Source: Streptomyces violaceorubidus
GTDB taxonomy: Bacteria > Actinomycetota > Actinomycetes > Streptomycetales > Streptomycetaceae
Reading direction: 5' to 3'
DNA: 64,000 bases
Assembly: GCF_000717995.1 (NCBI RefSeq)
Contig: NZ_JODM01000006.1
Coordinates: forward strand, 323,342 to 387,341
Positions within the stretch are counted from its first letter, which is position 1, and each line of letters starts with the position of its first letter. The position numbers and the translations under genes are program-made. Below, piece by piece: positions 52,260 to 59,820 of the stretch. The notes beneath the pieces are model-generated. The model was not told where the DNA came from, made no database searches, and saw only the letters and a list, made by a program, of their open reading frames with translations.

Positions 52260-53900
52260 TCAGTCGGACCCCGTGTCGGCGGACTCGGGCCCGCAGGAAC
52301 TGCCGTCGCGCGGCAGGGAGCCGTACAGCAGGAAGTCGTCGACCTTGCGGTGCACGCACTCCGAGGACGCGTAGCCGGTGTGTCCCTCGCCCCGGTTGTC
52401 CAGGACCACGGCGGACGGGCCGAGCCGGTCGGCCGTCTCCACGGTCCAGCGGTACGGGGTGGCCGGGTCGCCGCGGGTCCCGACCAGGAGCAGTTTGGCG
52501 GTGTCGAGGTCCTTCACGTCGTCCCTGATGTAGTCCGTGCCCTTGGGCCGGCCGTAACACATGAGCACCTGGGTGAGCCGGTACCGGCCGAAGACCGGCG
52601 AGGCCTCCTCGTAGCGTGCGCGCAGCCGGCCCAGGGACCCGGTGACCTGGGCGGCGGTGGGACGGTCCGGGTCGTCCGCGCAGTTGATCGCCATCAGGGC
52701 GGCCGGGAGGTTGTCCATGGGGATGTCCTCCTCGTCGGTGAGGCCGGGGCCCTTGTCCCCGTGCGCCGGCACGCGGCCCGGCGCACGGCCCGGCTCACGG
52801 ACGGGGAAGGTGACGCCGCCCGAGGAGAAGCCCTCCAGGCCGCGGGTGTCGCCGTCCTCGAGCAACTGCGCGAGTGCCCGCTCCAGCGACGGCCACAGCT
52901 CCCGGCTGTACAGCGCCTGGCTGATCGCGCCAACCAGGTCCTGACCGGTGAAGGGCTCGCCGAAGGCGGACGGCACCGGGTCGGAGTCGAGGGAGGCGAC
53001 CAGGCGCACGACCTGGTCGCGGGCGTTGCGGGCGTCCTGGCCGAGCGGGCAGGCGACGTCCTCCACGCACCAGTCGAGGAAGTTCTCCAGCGCGGTCTGC
53101 TGCCCCCGGGCCCCGGCCAGCCCCTGCTCGGTCAGCGGCTCCGTCAGCGTGTCCACCCCGTCCAGGACCATCCGGCCGACCCGGTCCGGGAACCGGGCCG
53201 CGTACACCGCCCCGAGCCGGGTCCCGTAGGAGAAGCCCAGGTAGTTGAGCCGGTCGTCGCCCAGTGCCCGGCGCATCACCTCCATGTCGCGGGCCGCGTC
53301 GACGGTGCCTATGTGGGGCAGTACGGGGCCGGAGTACTTGGCGCACTCGGCCGCCGCGTCCCGCAGCCGCTTCAGCACGTCCTCCGGGTCGGTCATACCC
53401 CCGTCCCCGTCGGTCGCCTCCATGATCTTCAGGGTGGCCGGTCCGCAGGACACCGGGGAGGAGCGGCCGACACCGCGGGGGTCGAAGGTCACCACGTCGT
53501 AGCCGTTGGTGAGGTGCATGAACTCCTTGCCGCCCACGGCGAGTTCACTGACGCCGGAACCGCCGGGCCCGCCGAAGTTCAGCAGGACGGAGCCCCGCGA
53601 GTGACCGGTCGCCCGGTACCGGGCCAGAGCCACGTCGAGGGTCCGCCCCTGGGGCCTCGCGTAGTCGAGGGGGACGGTGACCTTGCCGCACTGAAGATCG
53701 CTCGGCATGTCCGAGCCCTCGCACGCCGACCACTTGACCTTCTGGTCGTAGAACCGGGACATGCCGGGTGCGGCGTCCCACGTGGTCGCGGCGTTCGCGG
53801 CGTTGGCCGCGGGCAGCCCCGCACCCAGCAGGGCGAGTCCGAGTGCTCCGGTGACCGCGCAGCGCCGGACCGAGGGCCGAGTCTCCAGCGTGGCCTGCAT
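52260..53900 (-). CDS. Secreted tripeptidyl-aminopeptidase-type alpha/beta-hydrolase
   Basis: Signal peptide with core GALGLALLGAGLPAANA; the 546-residue enzyme has the SlpD/SlpE/TAP layout. The alpha/beta-hydrolase part has the oxyanion region LLNFGGPGGSGVSEL and nucleophile LGFSYGTRLG. A cap domain follows, and near the end the TAP-like C-terminal domain has LLLVGTRGDPATPY (catalytic Asp) and DNRGEGHTGYA (catalytic His). It removes tripeptides from the N termini of extracellular proteins. Length and motifs are complete. Confidence 0.92.
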   Translation of the reverse strand: MQATLETRPSVRRCAVTGALGLALLGAGLPAANAANAATTWDAAPGMSRFYDQKVKWSACEGSDMPSDLQCGKVTVPLDYARPQGRTLDVALARYRATGHSRGSVLLNFGGPGGSGVSELAVGGKEFMHLTNGYDVVTFDPRGVGRSSPVSCGPATLKIMEATDGDGGMTDPEDVLKRLRDAAAECAKYSGPVLPHIGTVDAARDMEVMRRALGDDRLNYLGFSYGTRLGAVYAARFPDRVGRMVLDGVDTLTEPLTEQGLAGARGQQTALENFLDWCVEDVACPLGQDARNARDQVVRLVASLDSDPVPSAFGEPFTGQDLVGAISQALYSRELWPSLERALAQLLEDGDTRGLEGFSSGGVTFPVREPGRAPGRVPAHGDKGPGLTDEEDIPMDNLPAALMAINCADDPDRPTAAQVTGSLGRLRARYEEASPVFGRYRLTQVLMCYGRPKGTDYIRDDVKDLDTAKLLLVGTRGDPATPYRWTVETADRLGPSAVVLDNRGEGHTGYASSECVHRKVDDFLLYGSLPRDGSSCGPESADTGSD

Positions 53901-54018
53901 CGATGCCTCCCGGGCGCACCGTCGCGGACCGGTGGTCGGCGCCCTCGCCCACCATAAGCGGGCTCCCCGACCGGCGCCTCCGGGCGACGGCGCATCGGAC
54001 GGCGCACCGCTTGTTCGA

Positions 54019-54048
54019 TGAAAGGCCCACTCGATGGGGTGAAAGGCC
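54019..54048 (+). promoter_or_regulatory. Two TGAAAGGCC direct repeats 21 bases apart, upstream of the chaplin gene
   Basis: TGAAAGGCC occurs at 54019-54027 and 54040-54048, so the copies lie on the same face of the helix (two turns). They sit just upstream of the -35 of the putative promoter and may bind an activator or repressor. Confidence 0.5.
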
Positions 54049-54055
54049 GATGAGC

Positions 54056-54083
54056 CATAACTCGGATGGTGCGTCCGCGTTTT
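54056..54083 (+). promoter_or_regulatory. Sigma-BldN-like promoter of the chaplin gene
   Basis: CATAAC, a 16-base spacer and CGTTTT closely follow the published sigma-BldN consensus (CGTAAC-N16-CGTTGA, cited from memory). The predicted start would leave a leader of about 45 bases before the ATG. Chaplin genes are known BldN targets. Confidence 0.6.
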
Positions 54084-54133
54084 AACCGGTGCGGGTGAGT
54101 GCCCGCGACCATGTCTGGAAGGCAGGGAACCTC

Positions 54134-54898
54134 ATGAGAAGGGTTACCCGAAACGGTGTCTTCGCCGTCGCCGCCTCAGGCGCGCTGGCCGTGGCGATGC
54201 CGACGTGCGCGGCGTTCGCGTCCGGTGGTGCCGGCGCCGACGGTTCCGCGACCGGTTCGCCCGGGCTGATCTCCGGCAACACCGTCCAGCTCCCGGTGGA
54301 CGTGCCGGTCAACGTGTGCGGCAACACCGTGAACGTGGCCGGGCTCCTCAACCCTGCCGCGGGCAACCGCTGCGAGAACACCGGGGAGACGGGGTCGCCC
54401 CACACAGGGTCGCCCCACATGGGGTCGCCCCACACAGGGTCGCCCCACATGGGGTCGCCCCACACTGGGGCGTCGCACCAGGAGGCCGGGGCCCCGGGGG
54501 GTACGTCCGGCGGCGCGGTCGCCGAGGGGAGCGGAACGGATTCGCCCGGCGTGCTCTCCGGCAACGGGGTGCAGCTGCCGGTCCACCTCCCGGTGAATGT
54601 CAGCGGCAACAGCGTCAACGTGGTCGGCATCGGCAACCCGGCCGCAGGCAACGAGTCGACGAACCACTCCGGGGGCCACCCGGAGCCCGTACGGCCACCC
54701 GCGGAGCCGGAGCCGTCCGCCCCCGAGGAGGAGAGCGCCGGGTCCGAGCCGTCCCCGCACGCCGCCCCGCCCCGGGAAGAGGTGTCTCTCGCCCACACAG
54801 GGGCGGACCACACTGTGGCCCCCCTCGCCGGTGGCGCCGCACTCGTGCTGGGCGGAACAGCCCTCTACCGGCGCTTTAGGCCGGGCGCCGAGAGCTGA
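54134..54898 (+). CDS. chpB: Long chaplin with sortase signal
   Basis: The 254-residue pre-protein has a signal peptide (ending CAAFASGG) and chaplin domain 1 (ISGNTVQLPVDVPVNVCGNTV, then NVAGLLNPAAGNRCEN). A Gly-Ser-Pro-His repeat linker follows, then chaplin domain 2 (LSGNGVQLPVHLPVNVSGNS, then VNVVGIGNPAAGNEST) and a Pro/Glu-rich wall-spanning region. The LAHTG sortase motif precedes a final hydrophobic helix and RRFRPG. Long chaplins are attached to peptidoglycan by sortase and form amyloid-like fibrils that make aerial hyphae hydrophobic. Domain 2 has Ser or Thr where the usual two Cys are, so it lacks the intradomain disulfide. The chpB assignment is from gene order. Confidence 0.92.
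   Translation: MRRVTRNGVFAVAASGALAVAMPTCAAFASGGAGADGSATGSPGLISGNTVQLPVDVPVNVCGNTVNVAGLLNPAAGNRCENTGETGSPHTGSPHMGSPHTGSPHMGSPHTGASHQEAGAPGGTSGGAVAEGSGTDSPGVLSGNGVQLPVHLPVNVSGNSVNVVGIGNPAAGNESTNHSGGHPEPVRPPAEPEPSAPEEESAGSEPSPHAAPPREEVSLAHTGADHTVAPLAGGAALVLGGTALYRRFRPGAES
54391..54465 (+). repeat. Five 15-base repeats inside the chaplin gene
   Basis: Five consecutive 15-base units (core GGGTCGCCCCACA) alternate between two versions and encode GSPHT/GSPHM in turn. They code for the linker between the chaplin domains and are a likely site for length variation between strains. Confidence 0.9.
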
Positions 54899-54984
54899 CC
54901 GAGGCCGGGCCCCCGCGCCACCCCTGCCTCTGCCCTCGCCCCGCCCCGCCCGCCGTCCGGACGGGTGGCCGGTGGGGGCCCGGC

Positions 54985-55470
54985 TCAGGCGCGTCCCGTG
55001 TGGAAGCGCCGGTGCAAGGCGTGGATCTCCTCCGTGAGGTGCGGCACCGGACCCTCCACGGTCACCCCGGGCGCCACCTCCCGCACCGGGAGCGGCCGTA
55101 CCGGCGCTTCCGGGACACCCAACTCCGCCAGCCAGGCGCCCAGTTGCTCGGACGAGGCGACGTACACGATGCGCCCGAGGCCCACCCACGCGTGCGCGGC
55201 GGCGCACATCGGGCAGTGTTCGCCCGACGTGTACACCGTGGCCGCGGCCCGTTCCCCGGGGGTCAGCCGGGCGGCGGCCCAGCGCGCGAGCTCGAACTCC
55301 GGGTGACGGGTCCGGTCGCCGGAGGCCACTCGGTTGTGGTCCTCGGCCAGCACCGTGCCGTCCCCGCCCACCAGCACCGACCCGAACGGCTCGTCGCCGG
55401 CCTCCAGTGCCTCGGCCGCCAGTTCCACACAACGGCGCAGGTGTGGCAGTTCCGCGTCCTTCACGACCAT
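54985..55470 (-). CDS. Nucleoside or cytidine/guanine deaminase family protein
   Basis: The ATG at 55470 has GGAGGG upstream (161 residues). Zinc motif 1 reads HPEFELA in place of the common HAE, and motif 2 is GEHCPMCAAAHAW (PCxxC). This is the cytidine/deoxycytidylate deaminase-like fold used by guanine deaminase, tRNA adenosine deaminase and riboflavin enzymes. The His, Glu and two Cys needed for zinc and proton transfer are present. The substrate is unknown. Divergent from the epimerase pseudogene. Confidence 0.86.
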   Translation of the reverse strand: MVVKDAELPHLRRCVELAAEALEAGDEPFGSVLVGGDGTVLAEDHNRVASGDRTRHPEFELARWAAARLTPGERAAATVYTSGEHCPMCAAAHAWVGLGRIVYVASSEQLGAWLAELGVPEAPVRPLPVREVAPGVTVEGPVPHLTEEIHALHRRFHTGRA

Positions 55471-55533
55471 GGCGTACCGCCCTCCTCGTGACGTGATCAT
55501 TCCCGCCAGCCTATGTCTCCCGACTCGGACATC

Positions 55534-55569
55534 TTGCTATCGGTAATCACGGGCGTTAGAGTATCTAAC
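55534..55569 (+). promoter_or_regulatory. Promoter TTGCTA-17-TAGAGT overlapped by the operator GTTAGAGTATCTAAC
   Basis: TTGCTA (55534-55539) and TAGAGT (55557-55562) are separated by exactly 17 bases. The perfect 6-3-6 palindrome GTTAGA-GTA-TCTAAC (55555-55569) covers the -10. This is a classic repressible promoter for the epimerase gene. Confidence 0.65.
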
Positions 55570-55625
55570 GAAAGCGAGTAGTCATAGTAGTCCGAGGCAA
55601 GTGATTCCGAGACAAGAGGAGCGCC

Positions 55626-56585
55626 ATGTCCACCGCCACTCCGTAGCCGCACGCCCCCCACGTCGTCCTGGGGTCCGGCCCCGCCGGCACCGCGCTCGCC
55701 CGTGAGCTGGTCCACAGGGGTCACCCGGTCCGCCTGGTGGACCGCCGAGCCGACGGTCCCGCGATCGAGGGCGTCGAGCGGTTCGCCGCCGACGTCGGCA
55801 CGGCGGACGGCGCACGCGCCGCCATACGGGACGCCGCCGTCGTGTACCACTGCGTCAACGTCGCCTACCACCTCCAGGTCGACGTGATGCCCCGTGTCCA
55901 GCAGGCCGTCCTGGCCGCCGTCGAGGCCGGCGGCGCCCGGCTGGTGGTGCTCGACACGCTCTACCCGTACGGCGAGACCGGGGGAGCGGTGATGACCGAG
56001 GACAGCCCCTGGAAGGCCACCAGCCGCAAGGGGCGGATGCGCGCCGAACTGGACGAGCGCTACCTCGCCGCCCACCGGTCGGGCCGGGCGCGTGTGGTCC
56101 TCGGTCGCAGCGCCGACTTCGTCGGACCCGGCGTCCTCAACTCGTCCCTGGGCGCTGCAGTCTTCCCCGGCGCGCTGACCGGCGGGGACGTCGTGGCGAT
56201 GGGCGACGTCGATCTGCCGCACAGCTACAGCGGCATCCAGGACGTGGCGGCCGGTCTCGCGACCCTAGGTGAACGTTCCGACGGCGACGGCCGCGTCTGG
56301 CACCTGCCGACCGCGCCGGCCGTCAGTACGCGCGAGATCCACACGATGATCGAGAAGCGGGTGGGCCGCCCGCTGAACGTCGTCGTGCTCGACCGGCCCC
56401 GTCCCTTCGGCCCCTTCGACGAGCAGTTGATGGCCGAGTACGAGGAGATGTTCTACCAGCACACGGAGCCGCAGATCATGGACTCCAGTGCCTTCGAGAG
56501 CTTCTTCGGGGCGGCTCCGACGCCGCTCCCGGACACCGTGGACGCGACCGTCACCTGGTACGAGGCGTGGCTCCGCAGCCGGTGA
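55626..56585 (+). pseudogene. NAD-dependent epimerase-like gene with an amber stop at codon 7
   Basis: The frame begins with ATG after AGAGGAG and continues after a TAG at 55644-55646 with the Rossmann start HVVLGSGPAGTALARELV, LVDRRADGP and on through 320 codons. The residues after the stop belong to an NAD(P)-binding epimerase/dehydratase-like protein (YPYGETGGAVMTEDSPWK, RSADFVGPGVLNSSLG, TAPAVSTREIHTMI). A single TCG to TAG change explains the stop. The next GTG start (55737) would lose the nucleotide-binding motif. Either it is a pseudogene, or it is read through. The regulated promoter is intact. Confidence 0.82.
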
Positions 56586-56596
56586 CGGTCAGCCCC

Positions 56597-56866
56597 TCAA
56601 CGGCCCGGGCGTGACCGGGACCGGTCCAGCGCGGCCACGCCGACCGCGGCCAGGCCGATCTGGATGAGCCACTCGACCCAGTCGACGCCGTCGGTGTCGG
56701 CCACGTCGAACGCCGACGCGATCCACGAGCCGACGAGCGCCGCCACGATGCCGACGAGGATCGTCCACAGGACGCCGATGCGCTGCCGGCCCGGGACGAC
56801 CAGTCGGCCCAGTACGCCGATGACCACACCGATGACGATGGCGCTGATGATGCCGTCGATCTCCAT
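56597..56866 (-). CDS. GlsB/YeaQ/YmgE-type small membrane protein
   Basis: ATG at 56866 with AAGGGG upstream; 89 residues. Three hydrophobic segments (IISAIVIGVVIGVLGRLVV, VLWTILVGIVAALVGSWIA, WLIQIGLAAVGVAAL) and the family motif PGRQRIGVLWTILVGIVAAL. These transglycosylase-associated (stress-induced) proteins are of unknown function. It is convergent with the epimerase pseudogene, 11 bases away. Confidence 0.87.
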   Translation of the reverse strand: MEIDGIISAIVIGVVIGVLGRLVVPGRQRIGVLWTILVGIVAALVGSWIASAFDVADTDGVDWVEWLIQIGLAAVGVAALDRSRSRPGR

Positions 56867-56954
56867 CTCCACCCCTTTGCCTCAAAGGACCTCCGCTGTG
56901 GTGCGTCTGCCCGCTGCGGCCGGGTGCAGTCCGCCGGTCCGGCGGCGGCACGGG

Positions 56955-56986
56955 CGACGGGCCGGCCCCGCGGGTGCGGGGCCGGC
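56955..56986 (-). terminator. Perfect 14-bp hairpin downstream of the SPW gene
   Basis: CGGGCCGGCCCCGC and GCGGGGCCGGCCCG with the loop GGGT, 24 bases beyond the SPW-repeat gene stop. It separates that gene from the next leftward gene. Confidence 0.75.
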
Positions 56987-57010
56987 CCGTGCCGTTTCCC
57001 TCCGGGTCGT

Positions 57011-57454
57011 CTAGGGCCTGCGTGGCGCGCTCCGCGCCGCCGTACCGGCGCAGACCATGCCCAGGATCAGGGCCAGGGCGCCGATGACGATGTTGTTCCA
57101 GATGACACCGGCGTCCGGGCTCGTGCCGACGATCCAGGGCGAGATGATCATCCAGACCCCGATCGCGCACATGGCCCAGCTGAGGCCGTACATGCGTTCC
57201 GGGGCGCGGGTGAATCCGAGCGCCAGCAGACCGATGGCGATGCCCACGATCAGGTTGTGGGCCACGAGTGAGGGCTGGCTGGTGGTGAAGTGGAGTATCC
57301 ACGGGGACACGGCACAGTAGAGGCCGAGCAGGAACACCGGCCCGTCCACGAGTGCCACGTCGCGACCACCGAGCACGCGCGCGTAGCGCGCCTGCATCTC
57401 CGGGGCGTCCGGGTGGCTGGTGATGTCACCTCGGGAGTGCGAGACGTTGGCCAT
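57011..57454 (-). CDS. SPW-repeat membrane protein
   Basis: AAAGGAG seven bases upstream of the ATG; 147 residues. Four membrane helices contain two SPW repeats (LYCAVSPWILHF and WMIISPWIVGTS), each with the defining Ser-Pro-Trp at a helix end. The family is widespread in actinobacteria and is usually found near stress or membrane genes. Function unknown. Confidence 0.9.
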   Translation of the reverse strand: MANVSHSRGDITSHPDAPEMQARYARVLGGRDVALVDGPVFLLGLYCAVSPWILHFTTSQPSLVAHNLIVGIAIGLLALGFTRAPERMYGLSWAMCAIGVWMIISPWIVGTSPDAGVIWNNIVIGALALILGMVCAGTAARSAPRRP

Positions 57455-57591
57455 GAGTCGTCTCCTTTGACTTGCAGGGCCGACCGCTTCGATGCGGTGT
57501 GCGGTAGCGCAGCGCCGCATAAGTGCATTCTGCTCTTATTTCTCCCTTATGTGTAGAGCTGGGTGGACCGGGATCCCGACGGTCCGCTTGG

Positions 57592-57605
57592 TCACACCCG
57601 TGTGA
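57592..57605. promoter_or_regulatory. Dyad TCACAC-CC-GTGTGA
   Basis: A 6-2-6 palindrome about 75 bases upstream of the leader peptide start. It may be an operator for the sulfur-type transcription unit that begins here. The binding protein is not known. Confidence 0.4.
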
Positions 57606-57679
57606 ATTCCGGGGCCGGGACGTGAGACCGCCCCGGATCTCCTTGGCCGTCCTCGATCACGGCTGCCACGATCGTCGGC

Positions 57680-57763
57680 ATGACCACGCGACCGGATCTC
57701 ACGAGGCGACGCCACGTCGACCTCGCGCGCGTCTCCAGCGCCTCCTGTCGCACCGCGGCCTGA
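57680..57763 (+). CDS. Short cysteine-containing leader peptide of the RRHVDLxRV type
   Basis: This 27-codon frame ([20 protein letters not shown], then ASCRTAA and stop) fits the actinobacterial putative leader peptides placed before sulfur-assimilation genes, which share RHVDLxRV followed by a Cys near the end. Ribosome stalling at the Cys codon is thought to control the gene after it. The Shine-Dalgarno is weak. Downstream, the expected enzyme gene is reduced to an ssuD remnant, so the leader is probably orphaned. Confidence 0.65.
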   Translation: MTTRPDLTRRRHVDLARVSSASCRTAA

Positions 57764-57984
57764 TCCACCGATCCGCCGCTTCGTCCCGCCCTCGCCGCAC
57801 CGGCCCGGCACCGCCCTGCACGCGGGATCCCCCGCCACCCGAACCCGCCGCCCCACCCGGGCTCGCCGCCCCACCCGGGCTCGGCCGCACCGCGGCACGG
57901 CCGGGCCGGGCCCGCCGCCCTCCCGCGTCCCGGTCGACGCACGCCCACGGGGCGCTCTGGCGGGCGTGCCGGCGCCCCGTGCCC

Positions 57985-58191
57985 CGCAGCCACGACGAGG
58001 TCGCCGACCGGATCGCCGAGTACCACGCCCTCGGCATCGACGAGTTCGTCCTCTCCGGCTACGCGCACATGGAAGAGGCCCACTGGTTCGGCGAGGGCGT
58101 CCTGCCGCGCCTCGCCCGGCGGGGGCTGTGGCGCCACCGGGCCCGGACACCGGCCGACCGCGACGCGGCATCGCTGCCGGTGGCCGTCTAG
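57985..58191 (+). pseudogene. C-terminal remnant of an alkanesulfonate monooxygenase-like (SsuD) gene
   Basis: The last 68 codons read [40 protein letters not shown] and on to a stop, the typical end of FMNH2-dependent alkanesulfonate monooxygenases that release sulfite from sulfonates. The N-terminal four fifths are missing, probably by deletion between the leader peptide and this point. No start codon with a ribosome site precedes it. Confidence 0.8.
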
Positions 58192-58261
58192 GACGGGGCG
58201 CGGGCCACCCCGCGGGCGCCCGCGCGTTCGTCAAATCCCGGACCGGTCAGGCGTATTGGAT

Positions 58262-58290
58262 TGGTCTACACCCTTGACTGGTACATACCA
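58262..58290 (+). promoter_or_regulatory. Two DasR/chitin-type 12-bp elements at the chitinase promoter
   Basis: TGGTCTACACCC (58262-58273) and TGGTACATACCA (58279-58290) resemble the paired 12-bp repeats of streptomycete chitinase promoters and the DasR site. A -35 TTGACT (58274-58279) lies between the repeats, and TTGAGT (58297-58302) 17 bases later is a possible -10. Confidence 0.7.
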
Positions 58291-58429
58291 ACGCGGTTGA
58301 GTGTGTCTCACACCCCCCTCCACGGCCGCCCCCACGCCGTGGCCGGTCCGACCGGCACGTGCGCACAAGGTTCCGCTCCGCCCTGCCCCGGTACGGGAGC
58401 GGCCGTGCTCCGCAGAAGGAGACAGACCT

Positions 58430-59320
58430 GTGTCGAGGCGCCGTATATCAGCCGTGGTGACCGCCCTCGCCCTCGCGGGCGCGATGCCCTTGGTCATGCC
58501 GGCGGGCGAGGCTTCCGCCGCCGCGTGTTCGAGCTACCCCGCATGGTCGGCCGACGCCGACTACAACACCGGCGACATCGTCCGCTACACCGACGGCAAG
58601 GCCTACATCGCCGAGCACCCCAACCCGGGCTACGACCCGCTCATCAGCACCTGGTACTGGGAGCCGTACGCCTGTGACGGCGGTTCGCAGACGCCGGTCG
58701 GCAACTTCGTGGTCAGCGAGGCCCAGTTCAACCAGATGTTCCCGGGCCGGAACTCCTTCTACACCTACGGCGGCCTCACCGCGGCGCTCAGCGCCTATCC
58801 CGGCTTCGCCAACACCGGCAGCGACACCACCAAGAAGCAGGAGGCCGCGGCCTTCCTCGCCAACGTCAGCCACGAGACCGGCGGACTGGTGCACATCGTC
58901 GAGCAGAACACCGCCAACTACCCGCACTACTGCGACTGGAGCCAGCCCTACGGCTGCCCGGCCGGCCAGGCGGCCTACTACGGGCGCGGGCCGATCCAGC
59001 TCAGCTGGAACTTCAACTACAAGGCCGCGGGCGACGCGCTCGGCATCAACCTGCTGGGCAACCCCTGGCTGGTGCAGAACGACGCGGCCGTGGCCTGGAA
59101 GACCGGCCTGTGGTACTGGAACACCCAGTCCGGGCCGGGCACCATGACCCCGCACAACGCGATGGTCAACGGTGCGGGCTTCGGCCAGACCATCCGCTCC
59201 ATCAACGGCTCGCTGGAGTGCGACGGCCGCAACCCGGCACAGGTCCAGAGCCGGGTCACCAAGTATCAGCAGTTCAGCCAGATCCTCGGCGTCTCGCCGG
59301 GCGGGAACCTGTACTGCTGA
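58430..59320 (+). CDS. chiF: Secreted GH19 chitinase with chitin-binding domain
   Basis: GTG with AAGGAG upstream; 296 residues. Signal peptide (ALALAGAMPLVMPAGEASA), then a CBM5/12-type chitin-binding domain (CSSYPAWSADADYNTGDIV, STWYWEPYAC), a short linker and the GH19 catalytic domain (about 95-296). The domain shows FLANVSHETGGLVHIVEQN (catalytic Glu of the HETGG motif), AAYYGRGPIQLSWNFNY and VAWKTGLWYWNTQ. It hydrolyses chitin by inversion. GH19 enzymes of this size are typical of Streptomyces; the symbol follows from gene order and is not certain. Confidence 0.92.
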   Translation: MSRRRISAVVTALALAGAMPLVMPAGEASAAACSSYPAWSADADYNTGDIVRYTDGKAYIAEHPNPGYDPLISTWYWEPYACDGGSQTPVGNFVVSEAQFNQMFPGRNSFYTYGGLTAALSAYPGFANTGSDTTKKQEAAAFLANVSHETGGLVHIVEQNTANYPHYCDWSQPYGCPAGQAAYYGRGPIQLSWNFNYKAAGDALGINLLGNPWLVQNDAAVAWKTGLWYWNTQSGPGTMTPHNAMVNGAGFGQTIRSINGSLECDGRNPAQVQSRVTKYQQFSQILGVSPGGNLYC

Positions 59321-59758
59321 CCTCCGGTCGGGTGCGCGAAGCTCCGCAGCCGACGCCGGAAGCGGTCGCCGGGGAGTCCGCGGAGCTTGCGGACACCGGG
59401 CACCTCGGCGGCTGCCCGTCGAACGTGTCGGCGCCGGCCCGATCCGGCATCCGGCTGTCGGGCGGTGCCGTTGACGGGCAGGACCGTTGACGGGCAGGAC
59501 CGTTGACGGGCAGGACCGCTGACGGTGGTGCCGCCTTCACATCGGCTCCCCGGCTCCCCGGCTGTCCGAGGCCCAGGCCGTCGCGCCCGTGGTGGCCCCG
59601 CCACCACGGGTCGAGAGTCCTGCCCACCCCCGCGCCGGTACTCCGGACCACCGCGCCGCGGGCCCGCCGCGCCGCACCGGCACGCCCACCCGGCACCGTT
59701 CGACGGAGTGCGCACGGGCTGCCGTGCGCCGCAGAGCCGTCCGGTCCCGGGCGGGGAC
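59321..59758. other. Gene-free gap with short tandem repeats after the chitinase
   Basis: Nothing coding is supported. A 16-base unit, CCGTTGACGGGCAGGA, is repeated three times at 59468-59515 and a fourth partial copy follows. Confidence 0.5.
59468..59515 (+). repeat. Three exact 16-base tandem repeats
   Basis: CCGTTGACGGGCAGGA occurs three times end to end, then a degenerate fourth unit starts CCGCTGACGG. It lies in non-coding DNA. Confidence 0.9.
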
Positions 59759-59786
59759 TTGGCTTCCGCTGGGTTTTACGTATAAC
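59759..59786 (+). promoter_or_regulatory. Promoter of the VOC/adenosine deaminase unit
   Basis: TTGGCT (59759-59764), 16-base spacer and TATAAC (59781-59786) end 34 bases before the VOC start; GGAAGG serves as the ribosome site. Confidence 0.45.
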
Positions 59787-59820
59787 CTCTCCCGTCAATC
59801 GCCCGTCCCGGAAGGTGCCG

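Larger units (their letters stand above)
57455..57984. other. Long gap with a dyad, a leader peptide and GC-rich repeats
   Basis: This 530-base gap carries the dyad TCACACCCGTGTGA (57592-57605), the short leader peptide listed next and an 18-base duplication (CCACCCGGGCTCGCCGCC) near 57855-57890. No longer gene is supported before the ssuD remnant. Confidence 0.55.

Noticed and set aside
54391..54465. Possible CRISPR-like array
   Set aside because: The repeats are contiguous, without spacers, and encode a protein linker in frame.
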